DNA from: Duganella sp. CF402
Lineage (GTDB): Bacteria > Pseudomonadota > Gammaproteobacteria > Burkholderiales > Burkholderiaceae_D
Assembly: GCF_900109645.1 (NCBI RefSeq)
Contig: NZ_FOBG01000001.1
Span: 3,268,262 to 3,332,261, forward strand
DNA: 64,000 bases
Reading direction: 5' to 3'
The notes beneath the pieces are model-generated. The model worked only from the letters and a program-made list of their open reading frames with translations, was not told the origin of the DNA and did not search any database. The translations under genes and the position numbers were made by a program. Positions 9,682 through 18,465 of the stretch are shown here, piece after piece; positions within the stretch are counted from its first letter, which is position 1, and every line of letters begins with the position of its first letter.

Positions 9682-10626
9682 TCATGTGGTTGATTTTTTC
9701 TTGCTAGTATAGACAGCCTGGCGCTGCGCCTGAAGCAGCACCGGCGCCCGCTCGGCCATGAAATCGATGAAATGGCGCACCCGCAGCGGCATCTGCGTGC
9801 GTTGCTGGTAGTACATGAAAACGCCGTTGTTGGCGGTGATGGTGGGCGTCAGCAGCGGCACCAGCGTGCCGCTGGCCAGCGCGTCTTCGATCATGAACAC
9901 CGGCATCTGGCCGATCCCCAGTCCGCTCAGCACCGCCGTCAACTCCCCCTCCACCGTATTGAAACTGGCCACCACCGGCACGTCCTGATAGACCGTGGCG
10001 CCGTCGATGTGGAATTCCCACGGCATCAGGCGCCCGGTGCTGGGCCGGCGGAAACCGGTGCAGCGGTGCGCGGCCAGATCGCTCACCTTCTTCGGCGTGC
10101 CATGCCGCTCAAGATAAGACGGCGCGGCACAGGTCAGCAGCGCAATGTCGCCCAGCTTGCGCGAAATGAGATTGCGCTCGGGCGGACTGCCGGCGCGGAA
10201 GCCGACGTCGATCTTGTTCTCCACCAGATCGGTGAAATGGTCGTCCAGCTGCATGTCGAAATGGGCGCCGGGGTAGCGCTGCTGGAACGCCGGCAGCAAC
10301 GGCACGATGATGGCGGTGCCGATCGACATGGGCGCAGCCACGCGGATCAGGCCGTCCACCTCGAGCCGGCTGCCCTGGATCTGGTCAAGCGCATCATCCA
10401 GCAGGCGCATGCCGGGCTGGGCCAGCTCGAACAAGCGCGTGCCCTCGTCGGTCAGGCTGAGGCTGCGTGTGGTGCGGTGGAACAGGCGCACGCCGAGGTG
10501 ATCCTCCAGCTGCCGCACCGCCTTGCTGACCGCTTGCGGCGTCAGGCCGGCATCCACCGCCGCCTGGCTGAAACTCCTGGCGCGCACCACGCCGATGAAC
10601 AAACTGACGACCCGGGCTTTATCCAT
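9682..10626 (-). CDS. LysR-family transcriptional regulator
   Basis: A 314-residue LysR-type regulator: N-terminal winged helix-turn-helix (residues 1-60, ARSFSQAAVDAGLTPQAVSKAVRQLEDHLGVRLFHRTTRS) followed by the effector-binding domain (VDGLIRVAAPMSIGTAIIVPLLPAFQQRYPGA...). MDKARVVSLF at 10626 is the first ATG; a TTG five codons upstream is the alternative. It is divergent from an SDR gene with 109 bases between the starts, the usual arrangement for a LysR protein controlling its neighbour, possibly with NAD(P)-linked redox substrate as cue. The effector is unknown. Confidence 0.94.
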   Translation of the reverse strand: MDKARVVSLFIGVVRARSFSQAAVDAGLTPQAVSKAVRQLEDHLGVRLFHRTTRSLSLTDEGTRLFELAQPGMRLLDDALDQIQGSRLEVDGLIRVAAPMSIGTAIIVPLLPAFQQRYPGAHFDMQLDDHFTDLVENKIDVGFRAGSPPERNLISRKLGDIALLTCAAPSYLERHGTPKKVSDLAAHRCTGFRRPSTGRLMPWEFHIDGATVYQDVPVVASFNTVEGELTAVLSGLGIGQMPVFMIEDALASGTLVPLLTPTITANNGVFMYYQQRTQMPLRVRHFIDFMAERAPVLLQAQRQAVYTSKKKSTT

Positions 10627-10735
10627 GTTATTTACAACCAAAAGGTGAAAATCAAACAGCTTTCGTATGGCTAGTGTAGCAGGTGATGGAAGCCTAAACT
10701 GGGCTCCATCAACTCACCTCGAAAGGAAAAGCATC

Positions 10736-11587
10736 ATGAACAAAGTATGGTTTATCACCGGTGCATCGCGCGGCTTCGGCGTACTGACGGCACAAAAAGC
10801 ACTGGAACGTGGCGACTTCGTGGTGGCCACCGCACGCGATCCGCAAACCGTCATCGCCGCGCTGGGCGAGCATCCCAACCTGCTGGCGTTGCGCCTGGAC
10901 GTGAAGCTGGAAGCCCAAGCCATCACCGCCGCGCAGCAAGCGGTGGCGCGCTTCGGCCGCATCGACGTGTTGGTCAACAATGCCGGCTACGGCCTGCTGG
11001 GCGCGGTGGAAGAAGCCAGCGCCGAGGAAGTGCGCGCGCTGTACGAGACCAACGTGTTCGGCCTGCTCAACGTCAGCCGCGCCGTGCTGCCAGTGATGCG
11101 CAAACAAGGCAGCGGCCACGTGATGAACATCTCGTCAGTGGGCGGCTATTCTTCCTATGCCGGCTGGGGCGTGTACGGCTCGACCAAGTTTGCGGTGGAA
11201 GGGCTGAGCGAGGCGATGGCGATTGAACTGGAACCGCTGGGCATCAAGGTGACAGTGGTAGAGCCGGGATTCTTCCGCACCGACTTCCTCGACGCTTCGT
11301 CGCTGGTGGCCACGCGCGACCGCATTGATTCTTACGCCGCCACGGTCGGCGTGATGCGTGACTTCGCGGCCGGCGTCAACCACGCGCAGCCGGGCGATCC
11401 GCTCAAGCTGGCCGGCGCTCTGCTGCAACTGGCCGACAGCGCCACGCCGCCGACCCGCCTGCAACTGGGCTCGGACACGGTGCAGCGCGTGCGCGCCAAA
11501 AACCAGTTCGTGGAAAAAGAGATGGCCGAATGGCTGGACGTCGCGCTCTCCACCGATCACGACGACGTTTTGAAACAGGCCGCCTAA
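10736..11587 (+). CDS. Short-chain dehydrogenase/reductase (SDR) family oxidoreductase
   Basis: A 283-residue classical SDR: cofactor motif TGASRGFG at residues 9-16, NNAGYG near 83, the catalytic Ser (MNISSVGGYSS) and YxxxK (VYGSTKFAVEG) tetrad residues. The substrate cannot be told from sequence. GAAAGGA is placed suitably before the ATG at 10736. Divergent LysR regulator upstream suggests inducible expression. Its 3' end overlaps the convergent hydrolase gene by four bases. Confidence 0.94.
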   Translation: MNKVWFITGASRGFGVLTAQKALERGDFVVATARDPQTVIAALGEHPNLLALRLDVKLEAQAITAAQQAVARFGRIDVLVNNAGYGLLGAVEEASAEEVRALYETNVFGLLNVSRAVLPVMRKQGSGHVMNISSVGGYSSYAGWGVYGSTKFAVEGLSEAMAIELEPLGIKVTVVEPGFFRTDFLDASSLVATRDRIDSYAATVGVMRDFAAGVNHAQPGDPLKLAGALLQLADSATPPTRLQLGSDTVQRVRAKNQFVEKEMAEWLDVALSTDHDDVLKQAA

Positions 11588-12759
11588 AACAGGTCGGCGC
11601 GCGGGTAACTCCATGCCGGCACACCTTGCGGGCATGGAGTTTTTTCGTCCACGTGCAGCGAGGTGAAGTTCCCGCGCGGGGTGGTGGCAAAGCGGTAGTC
11701 GGACAGTACGCCATCGGCCAATATAGGCATGCGGCCGAAGCGCAGCCAGGCATCGACGTGGCAACTGTTGGCTTTCAGCGCGCGCAGTTCCTGCAAGCTG
11801 CCGCTGACACTCTGCGTCCGCTCGCGCAGGCCCGCCGGGCAAGCTTCCGCAGCCAGCCACGCCGGCGCTGCGCTGGCCACACCGCGCTGCAAGCGGTACT
11901 GCGTGCCATTGCTCTGCATGCTGACGTAGGCCCAGCACAGCGGCTGCGACGGGAATGCCGTCATCGCCACATCCAGCACCCGCGCGGATGGATCGATGCG
12001 CTGCAAGTCCGCCGTCACGAGCGCCCTGCCTGCATGCGAGGCCACGCCCTGCACCGCGATGAACGCCACGCTGACGCCCAGCGCCAGCAGCAAACCCGCG
12101 CGTCCCTGCTCGCCAGCACGCCACTGCGCGAAGCCGCAAGCCGCAGCAATCAGCAACAGCGCCGCAAACGACATCCATCCGAGATATTCGCGCGCAGCAA
12201 AGAACACCAACGCCGCGAACAAAGCCAGCAGCCCGGCCATGCGCAACCAGCGCCAGCGCATGATGAGCGCCATCGGCACACCAATCGCCACCCAGAATAG
12301 CGGCTCGATGATGAACACCATGTCGCCATATAACCAGCGCCCATCGAACGGATACCACGGATGCACGCCATACGAATTGGTGAAGTCCATCAGCAGGTGC
12401 AGCGCCAGGCCGAGGCCTATGCTCAGCGTCAGCCCAAGCCGCGCCGGGCGACTGGCACGCAGCAATGAGCGCGCCGACGGCCAGCAAAGCCACAGCAGCG
12501 CCGCCAGCAGCAAGGCCTGCGGCACGGCCCACAGCACCGTATGTGTATGCCCGCGATGGTTAAGCAGATAGCCCAAAGGATCAGGCAGCAGCTTGGTCAG
12601 GAACAGATCGAGGTCAGGAAAATTGCTGGCCAGCGCGCACGCCACCAGCAGCAAGCGATGCCGCACACGCTGCGACAGCGCGTCCGCCTCCGCAGGCAGG
12701 CTGCGGTGCACCACTTCGCCAACACCAAATCCGATAATGCTGTGGGTGATGTTATCCAA
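11584..12759 (-). CDS. YdjM-type membrane-bound metal-dependent hydrolase
   Basis: A 391-residue protein starting DNITHSIIGFGVGEVV with SNFPDLDLFLTKLL and HRGHTHTVLWAVPQ, the His/Asp signature of the membrane-bound metal-dependent hydrolase (YdjM, DUF457) family. Several hydrophobic segments follow between residues about 75 and 245, then a soluble C-terminal domain. The start is TTG: its first base follows immediately after the TAG stop of the DUF427 gene, and the family characteristically begins MDN(L/I)THS, so the TTG is very likely correct. Substrate is not known. Confidence 0.85.
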   Translation of the reverse strand: MDNITHSIIGFGVGEVVHRSLPAEADALSQRVRHRLLLVACALASNFPDLDLFLTKLLPDPLGYLLNHRGHTHTVLWAVPQALLLAALLWLCWPSARSLLRASRPARLGLTLSIGLGLALHLLMDFTNSYGVHPWYPFDGRWLYGDMVFIIEPLFWVAIGVPMALIMRWRWLRMAGLLALFAALVFFAAREYLGWMSFAALLLIAAACGFAQWRAGEQGRAGLLLALGVSVAFIAVQGVASHAGRALVTADLQRIDPSARVLDVAMTAFPSQPLCWAYVSMQSNGTQYRLQRGVASAAPAWLAAEACPAGLRERTQSVSGSLQELRALKANSCHVDAWLRFGRMPILADGVLSDYRFATTPRGNFTSLHVDEKTPCPQGVPAWSYPRADLF

Positions 12760-13050
12760 CTAGCGCTGCACCTCGACGCCGCGCCAGAAGGCCACGTGGT
12801 CCTTGATCTGCGCCGCCTTCTCGGAAGGCTCCGAGTAGTACCACGCGGCGTTCTCGTTGATCTTGCCATCCACGTTCAGCGAGTAGTAGCTGGCCAGGCC
12901 TTTCCACGGACAGCGCGAGGTATGGCTGCTGGCCTGCAGGTATTCCCGCTTGACGCTGGCAGGCGGGAAGTAGACGTTGTTTTCCACGATTTGAACCTGG
13001 TCGTCGCTCGCCTGCGCGATGACGACCCCATTCCAGATAGCAGTAGGCAT
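12760..13050 (-). CDS. DUF427 domain-containing protein
   Basis: A 96-residue DUF427 protein (MPTAIWNGVVIAQ..., VENNVYFPPASVKREYL, HTSRCPWKGLASYYSLNVDGK, AAWYYSEPSEKAAQIKDHVAFWRGVEV). The family is small and widespread with no established function. A GGAG seven bases before the ATG at 13050 sets the start. It ends directly against the TTG start of the YdjM-type gene, so the two are probably translationally coupled. Confidence 0.92.
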   Translation of the reverse strand: MPTAIWNGVVIAQASDDQVQIVENNVYFPPASVKREYLQASSHTSRCPWKGLASYYSLNVDGKINENAAWYYSEPSEKAAQIKDHVAFWRGVEVQR

Positions 13051-13062
13051 GACCACTCTCCT

Positions 13063-14115
13063 TTATTCGGACCCGCACTCCACACGATTACGGCCTGCGT
13101 GCTTGGCGCGGTACAACGCGGCATCGGCCTGTTGCAGCAGGCTGTCCGCATCGTTGATTTCCATATGATTGAACGCACCCACGCCGATGCTGGCCGTCAC
13201 CTGGAACTGGCGCGCGCCGGCGCTGTGCAGCAACGCTTCAATTTTAACGCGTAGATTTTCCGCCAGCTTGCACGCGCCGTCCACCGGGGTGTTCGGCAAG
13301 ACGATGCACAGCTCTTCGCCGCCGTAGCGGCTCGGCAGGTCGATCACGCGCAGGCTCTCGCGCAGCATGCGGCCGATGTTGGCCAGCACCTGGTCGCCCA
13401 CCATGTGGCCGTATTCATCGTTGACCTTCTTGAAGTGATCGACATCGATCATCAGCGCGGACAGCGGTGAGCGGAAACGGCGCGCGCGCGCCACTTCAAA
13501 CTTCAGCCGGTGCTGCAGCGAGCGCCGGTTGTGCAAACCCGTCAGATCATCGGTGGTGGCCAGCAGTTCCAGCTCGCGCACCGCCGCTTCCAGGCTGCGC
13601 TCATTGGCGCGCAGTTCGATCAACGCCATCACCTGGCGCGCCAGCCTGGCCAGCGTGGTGCGCTGCGCCTCGCTCAGGCGGCCCGGCTTGGTGTCCAGCA
13701 CGCACAGGGTGCCGATGGCATGGCCGTCCGACGACGACAGCGCCACGCTGCTGTACATGCGCATGTGCGGCGCGTTGACCGTCAGCGTCATGTGCGCGGT
13801 GCGCGGGTCTTCGGCGAGATCGGGAATTTCAGTAACGGCATCGCCCAGCACGGCCAGCGAGCAATAGCTCTCGCCGCGCGGCAGTTCGCCCAGCTGCATG
13901 CCGGCGCAGGACTTGATCCAGACGCGCTCGGCGTCGACCAGCGAGATGAAAGCGTAGGGGACTTCGCAGACTTGCGCCGCCAGCTCGGTGAGGAAGCTGA
14001 AATCTTCGCAGGCGGGGGTGTCGAGGATGTGATAACGATGCAGCGCAGCTAAACGGAACTGGTCAGCCTGCGGACGAGCGGTAATCAGCGTGTGAACTTT
14101 TTCTACGGCCAGCAT
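13063..14115 (-). CDS. GAF domain-containing diguanylate cyclase
   Basis: A 350-residue soluble cyclase predicted to make cyclic di-GMP from GTP. Residues about 20-165 form a GAF-type sensor (DFSFLTELAAQVCEVPYAFISLVDAERVWIKS... AIGTLCVLDTKPGRLSEAQ), then a short helical linker, then a GGDEF domain with TTDDLTGLHNRRSL, the metal-binding DVDHFKKVND, and the active-site GGEEL at residues 265-269. GGEEL is a catalytically competent variant. MLAVEKVHT at 14115 is chosen because GGGAGG lies just before it; the in-frame TTG upstream is not supported. Confidence 0.92.
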   Translation of the reverse strand: MLAVEKVHTLITARPQADQFRLAALHRYHILDTPACEDFSFLTELAAQVCEVPYAFISLVDAERVWIKSCAGMQLGELPRGESYCSLAVLGDAVTEIPDLAEDPRTAHMTLTVNAPHMRMYSSVALSSSDGHAIGTLCVLDTKPGRLSEAQRTTLARLARQVMALIELRANERSLEAAVRELELLATTDDLTGLHNRRSLQHRLKFEVARARRFRSPLSALMIDVDHFKKVNDEYGHMVGDQVLANIGRMLRESLRVIDLPSRYGGEELCIVLPNTPVDGACKLAENLRVKIEALLHSAGARQFQVTASIGVGAFNHMEINDADSLLQQADAALYRAKHAGRNRVECGSE

Positions 14116-14210
14116 GGGCCTCCCTGAGTAATTGACAAGATTCTTATCATTTTTACCCAAGGAGTGTATAGCAAAACAAGATCGCGCAAGGCGACTTTTT
14201 ACGCTGCTTT

Positions 14211-14858
14211 TTACGTTTTCGTCATAATCTCGCGCAGCGCGCGTTCAAACACTTCCGCCGGCTGGCCGCCGGAAATCAGGTGGCGCTCGTTGATGATCAC
14301 GGCCGGCACCGAGTTGATGCCGTGGCGCTGGAAGAACTGCTCGGCCTCGCGCACTTCCGGGCCATACTCGCCCGTATGCAGCACCTGGCGCGCCGCGTCC
14401 TTGTCCAGCCCCACTTCGCCGGCAAGGTAGATCAGCACTTCATGCGCGCTCGGATCCAGGCCTTGGGTAAAGTAAGCCTTGAACAGCGCCTGCTTCAATT
14501 CCTTCTGCTTGCCCTGCAAGCCGGCCCAATGCAGCAGGCGGTGGGCGTCGAAGGTGTTGTAGATACGGCCGCGCTTGTCCATCGCGAAATCGAAGCCGAC
14601 TTCGGCGCCGCGCGCGCGGATCATCTCGCGCGCCTGCTGTTGCTGTTCGGCGGTCGAACCGTATTTCTCGGTCAGGTGCTCGCCGATGTCCTGCCCTTCC
14701 GGCGGCATGTTGGCGTTCAGCTCGAATGGCTGGAAGTGGATGCTCACTTCGGCGTCAGCGCCGATGTTGGCCAGCGCCTTGTCCAGCGAGCTCAGGCCGA
14801 TGGCGCACCACGGGCAGGAGACGTCGGAGACGAAATCGATTTTGAGAGGAGTTGCCAT
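14211..14858 (-). CDS. DsbA-family (FrnE-like) oxidoreductase
   Basis: A 215-residue thioredoxin-fold protein of the FrnE/2-hydroxychromene-2-carboxylate isomerase branch. The active site CPWC sits at residues about 14-17 (DFVSDVSCPWCAIG), and the C-terminal NSVPAVIINERHLISGGQP gives the conserved cis-Pro loop. No signal peptide, so it is cytoplasmic. It starts five bases after the plsY stop, so the two probably share a transcript, though no functional link is evident. Confidence 0.92.
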   Translation of the reverse strand: MATPLKIDFVSDVSCPWCAIGLSSLDKALANIGADAEVSIHFQPFELNANMPPEGQDIGEHLTEKYGSTAEQQQQAREMIRARGAEVGFDFAMDKRGRIYNTFDAHRLLHWAGLQGKQKELKQALFKAYFTQGLDPSAHEVLIYLAGEVGLDKDAARQVLHTGEYGPEVREAEQFFQRHGINSVPAVIINERHLISGGQPAEVFERALREIMTKT

Positions 14859-14863
14859 TTTAT

Positions 14864-15475
14864 TTACTTGCCTTTCGCTTTGCTGCCGATGCGGCTCTCC
14901 TTGCCTGCGATCAGGTTGGAGATATTTTTGCTGTGACGGAACACCAGCAGCGCGCTCATGGCAAACACGGCGAACAGCTGCGGCTCCACGCCAAACAACA
15001 ATCCATAATAGAACGGCGCAAACACTGCCGCCACCAAAGCTGCCAGCGACGAATAACGGAATGCAAACGCCACGGCCAGCCACGTCACCAAGGTGGCGAC
15101 GCCCAGCCAAGGATTCAAGCCCAGCAGTACACCGGCCGCCGTCGCCACACCCTTGCCGCCGACAAAGCGGAAGAATACCGGCCACAGGTGGCCCAGGAAC
15201 ACGGCGATCGCCACCAGCGCGATGGTCGCATCGCCGATATTCAGCTGCGGCGCAAAATGGATCGCCAGCCACACCGCCAGCCAGCCTTTGACGGCATCGC
15301 CGATCAGGGTAGCGATGGCTGCGCCTTTGTTGCCGCTTCGCAACACATTGGTGGCGCCCGGGTTTTTCGAACCATAGGTGCGGGGATCGGCCAGGCCGAA
15401 CAGCTTGCTGCTGACGACGGCAAACGAGATCGAGCCGATCAGGTAGGCGGCCACGGTCATCCAAACAGTATTCAT
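14864..15475 (-). CDS. plsY: Glycerol-3-phosphate acyltransferase PlsY
   Basis: Membrane acyltransferase that moves an acyl group from acyl-phosphate to glycerol 3-phosphate, starting phospholipid synthesis. The 203-residue protein has the PlsY motifs GSISFAVV near residue 14, [19 protein letters not shown] near 36-54 and [18 protein letters not shown] near 100, with about five hydrophobic segments. GAGGAAAAG directly precedes the ATG. A perfect inverted repeat lies upstream. Confidence 0.96.
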   Translation of the reverse strand: MNTVWMTVAAYLIGSISFAVVSSKLFGLADPRTYGSKNPGATNVLRSGNKGAAIATLIGDAVKGWLAVWLAIHFAPQLNIGDATIALVAIAVFLGHLWPVFFRFVGGKGVATAAGVLLGLNPWLGVATLVTWLAVAFAFRYSSLAALVAAVFAPFYYGLLFGVEPQLFAVFAMSALLVFRHSKNISNLIAGKESRIGSKAKGK

Positions 15476-15499
15476 CTTTTCCTCAAATTATTGTTATCT

Positions 15500-15572
15500 A
15501 AATTCGGGGTCAGAGCCGACAATCGGACATTCGCGCACGAAATGTCCGATTGTCGGCTCTGACCCCGAATTT
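15500..15572. repeat. Perfect 32-bp inverted repeat
   Basis: Arms 15500-15531 and 15541-15572 are exact reverse complements over 32 bases around the 9-base loop CGCGCACGA. The arm core GGGGTCAGAGCCGAC joins AATCGGACATT. It lies between ybaK and plsY, 28 bases after the ybaK stop, so it could end ybaK transcription. The exactness and the sequence style resemble mobile REP-type or miniature elements more than a simple terminator. Confidence 0.9.
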
Positions 15573-15600
15573 GCAGCCGACGAATATACACTGCCGCGCC

Positions 15601-16092
15601 TTACTCGGCCAGAGCGCAGTGTACCGCCTTGGCGTTGAGCAGCTCGGTCAGCACCTGGGGCTTGATGCCCACCAGGTAGCCGCGCCTGCCCCCATTGATA
15701 TAAATCGTTTCCAGCGCAAGGATGCTATCCTCCACATACACCGGCATGGTCTTCTTGGTGCCGAACGGCGAAGTCCCGCCGATCATGTAGCCGCTGTGGC
15801 GCGACGCCACTTCCGGCTTGCACGGTTCAACGGACTTGCAGCCGATGTTGCGGGCGAGATTCTTGGTCGAGACCTTGCAATCGCCGTGCATCAGCACAAT
15901 TAAGGGTTTAGCGGCTTCGTCCTGCATCACCAGCGTCTTGACCACGTGGTGCTCGTCGACGCCCAGTTCGCGCGAAGACACGCCGGTGCCGCCGTGCTCC
16001 TCGTAATCGTAGGGGTGCTCGGTGAAGGCCACCTTGTGCTTGCGCAGCAGCTGGGTGGCCGGGGTTTCGGAGATGTGCTCTTTTTTCGCCAT
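15601..16092 (-). CDS. ybaK: Cys-tRNA(Pro)/Cys-tRNA(Cys) deacylase YbaK
   Basis: Trans-editing enzyme that hydrolyses mischarged Cys-tRNA(Pro). The 163-residue product (MAKKEHISETPATQLLRKHKV...) carries the YbaK/EbsC core: HYDYEE-like strand (HPYDYEEHGG), VVKTLVMQ, the conserved Lys region (GDCKVSTKNLARNIGCKSVEP) and the GYMIGGTSPFG motif. Length and N-terminus fit the family. It is divergent from the EEP phosphatase gene with only 24 bases between the starts, so their promoters must overlap the opposite coding regions. Confidence 0.95.
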   Translation of the reverse strand: MAKKEHISETPATQLLRKHKVAFTEHPYDYEEHGGTGVSSRELGVDEHHVVKTLVMQDEAAKPLIVLMHGDCKVSTKNLARNIGCKSVEPCKPEVASRHSGYMIGGTSPFGTKKTMPVYVEDSILALETIYINGGRRGYLVGIKPQVLTELLNAKAVHCALAE

Positions 16093-16116
16093 GATCGGTT
16101 CGGGGAGTTGTCCATT

Positions 16117-17091
16117 ATGCAGCAGGAAATTCGCTTTGCTACTTTCAATGTATGCAATCTTTCCCAGCCTGGGGCGAAATTGTACGACAATCTGGCGCCC
16201 CTGACCGAGGCCGAGTACGAAGCGAAAGTCGCCTGGACCGCGCAACAGCTCGATGCGCTCGATGCCGATGTGATCGGCCTGCAGGAAATCTTCTCCCTGC
16301 CCGCGTTGCGCGAGGTGCTGGCCAAAACCACCCGCTACCGGGAAGCCACCCTGGCCGGCTTCGAACCGCCGCCCGATCCCGTCACCGGCGCACCGCGCCT
16401 GACGCCGGAAGTGGCGCTCATTACACGCCTGCCGCTGGCGGCGCCGCCGCAAGCCTACATCGTCTTCCCCGACGGCGTGGCCCTGCCCGAAGGCAGCCGC
16501 GACGCCGACCGCTTCGCGCGCGCGCCGCTGCATGTGCAGGTGGTGCTGCCGAACCAGCAGATTGCCGACGTGATCGTGATCCACCTCAAATCCAAGCGCC
16601 CCGACTACCGCAACGGCGACGTCGGCGACGACCCGATGCTGCATGCGCAAGCCAACCTGCGCTCACTGATCCGGCGCGGCACCGAGGCGGTGGCCTTGCG
16701 CGCCCTGCTCAGCGCGCTGGACAAGGAACAGCACCGCCCGCGCGTGGTGCTGGGCGATTTCAACGACACGGTGGACGCCGTCACCACCCACATCGTGATG
16801 GGCGCCGGCAAGGCCTGCGAGCCGGGCGAGGAATTGCGCGGCCAGCTGTTCGACAGCCGCCAGCTCCAGCCCGGCGGCGACGGCGGCTACACCGACGGCG
16901 GCTACACCATCACCCACGACAGCCGCCTGATGACCATCGACCATGTGCTGGTGTCGGAGGAATTCCACCCGGCCTCGCCCCGCGCGGTGGGTGAAGTGCT
17001 ACAGGTCAGCTACCTGAACGCCCACCTGCAGCCGCAGCTGCCGGAGGCGTCCGACCACGGCCAGGTGCTGGTAACCTTGTCCATGTACTAA
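16117..17091 (+). CDS. Endonuclease/exonuclease/phosphatase (EEP) family protein
   Basis: A 324-residue EEP-superfamily hydrolase. RFATFNVCNLSQPG at residues 5-18 supplies the metal-binding Asn, VIGLQEIFSLPALREV the Glu, VLGDFNDTVDAV the GDFND motif, and MTIDHVLVS plus ASDHGQVLV the C-terminal Asp and His. Substrate could be phosphodiester or phosphomonoester; no signal peptide is seen. GGGGAG lies ahead of the ATG at 16117. A longer in-frame reading upstream is discounted because it runs across ybaK. Confidence 0.9.
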   Translation: MQQEIRFATFNVCNLSQPGAKLYDNLAPLTEAEYEAKVAWTAQQLDALDADVIGLQEIFSLPALREVLAKTTRYREATLAGFEPPPDPVTGAPRLTPEVALITRLPLAAPPQAYIVFPDGVALPEGSRDADRFARAPLHVQVVLPNQQIADVIVIHLKSKRPDYRNGDVGDDPMLHAQANLRSLIRRGTEAVALRALLSALDKEQHRPRVVLGDFNDTVDAVTTHIVMGAGKACEPGEELRGQLFDSRQLQPGGDGGYTDGGYTITHDSRLMTIDHVLVSEEFHPASPRAVGEVLQVSYLNAHLQPQLPEASDHGQVLVTLSMY

Positions 17092-17227
17092 GCATGTACT
17101 AAGTTTCATCCCATCTCGTTTTTCTGCATTTCAGGCGTGTTTTTACACCGCCTATCGCATTTCGCTGGCTGTCGCCCTTGCAACATCCTAAAGTGACACC
17201 ATGCGCAATCCACACTAGAAAAACGAT

Positions 17228-18463
17228 ATGAAACTTGAAACCCTTCCCCCGTACACCCAGCCTACCGTGCGCAGCAAACGCTGGCGCAAGCCGGTAGCCG
17301 TTCTGATTGTGGTTGCGCTGGCCGGCGGCGGCTGGACCGTCTGGCACGGCAAGCAAGCCGCACCTGCCCAGGCCGCTGCGCCCGCCGCGCCTGCGGCTGC
17401 AGCCAAAGAGAAGAAAGACGTTTTCGAATTGTCGACCGGCGATATCGCGGCGGTCGACGCCCGTTCACTGGCGGTCAGCTTGCCCCTCTCGGGCTCGCTG
17501 GCGCCACTGAGTTCGGCCACCATCAAGTCCAAGGTTTCGGGCGTGGTGGAAGCCACCACGCTGCAGGAAGGCATGGCGGTGCACGCCGGCCAGGTGCTGG
17601 CCCGCATCGACCAGGCCGACCTGCGCGCGCGCCTGCAACAGCAGCAAGCCATGCTCGATGAAGCGCAGGCCAAGCTGGCGATGGCGACCAAGAACGAAGC
17701 CAACAGCCAGGCCCTGCTCAAGCAGAAATACATTTCGCAAAACGCCTATGACTCGACCCAGAACTCGGTTGACCTGGCGCGCGCGGCGGTGAAGTCGGCG
17801 GCAGCGATGGTGGAAATCGCCCGCATCGCCCTCAACGACGGCGTGATCAAGGCGCCGATCGATGGCGTGATCAGCAAACGCCACGTGCAGGCCGGCGAAA
17901 AGCTGGCGCCGGACATGGCGGTGTACAGCATCGTCAACCTGTCCGAGCTGACCCTGGAAGCGCAGGTGCCGGCGTCCGAAGTGCCGCGCGTGAAAGTCGG
18001 GCAGGATGTGAAATTCCGCGTCGACGGTTTCGCCCAGCGCGAATTCCACGGCAAGGTGGCGCGCATCAATCCAGCCACCGAAACCGGCTCGCGCGCGATG
18101 CTGGTCTACATCGCCGTCAAGAACGATGACAGCGCGCTGCGCGCCGGCATGTTCGCCAAGGGCAGCATCGTCACCGACCGCTCGGCGGTGGCGCCGGTGG
18201 TGCCGCTGGCAGCAATCCGCAGCGACAAGGATGGCAAACAGATCGTCTACAAGGTAGAACAAGGCAAGCTGCTGGCGCAGCCGGTCAAGATCGGCCTGCG
18301 CAATGAAGAGGAAGGTTACGCCGAAGTGCAGGAAGGCTTGCAGCAAGGCGCGCACGTCATCATCTCGCGCCTGGACAGCCTGAAGCCCGGCGCTGCGGTC
18401 AAACTGCCGGCCGCGCCGCCACCATCGGCGCAAGCGATGACCGCTGAACCGGCGAAGGGCTGA
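17228..18463 (+). CDS. RND efflux periplasmic adaptor (membrane fusion protein)
   Basis: A 411-residue adaptor that links an inner-membrane RND pump to an outer-membrane channel. An N-terminal signal/anchor (VAVLIVVALAGGGWTVW, residues 23-40) precedes a lipoyl-type half motif (SGVVEATTLQEGMAVHAGQVLARID), an alpha-helical hairpin (residues about 130-185), the second lipoyl half (IKAPIDGVISKRHVQAGE), a beta-barrel and a membrane-proximal domain. The RND pump gene begins two bases after its stop. No outer-membrane factor gene is in the cluster, so it probably uses a TolC-like protein from elsewhere. Confidence 0.95.
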   Translation: MKLETLPPYTQPTVRSKRWRKPVAVLIVVALAGGGWTVWHGKQAAPAQAAAPAAPAAAAKEKKDVFELSTGDIAAVDARSLAVSLPLSGSLAPLSSATIKSKVSGVVEATTLQEGMAVHAGQVLARIDQADLRARLQQQQAMLDEAQAKLAMATKNEANSQALLKQKYISQNAYDSTQNSVDLARAAVKSAAAMVEIARIALNDGVIKAPIDGVISKRHVQAGEKLAPDMAVYSIVNLSELTLEAQVPASEVPRVKVGQDVKFRVDGFAQREFHGKVARINPATETGSRAMLVYIAVKNDDSALRAGMFAKGSIVTDRSAVAPVVPLAAIRSDKDGKQIVYKVEQGKLLAQPVKIGLRNEEEGYAEVQEGLQQGAHVIISRLDSLKPGAAVKLPAAPPPSAQAMTAEPAKG

Positions 18464-18465
18464 TC

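Noticed and set aside
9497-9685. 62-residue minus-strand frame between the small membrane protein and the LysR gene
   Set aside because: It overlaps the start of the better-supported small gene, has no ribosome-binding site and no hydrophobic or domain pattern.
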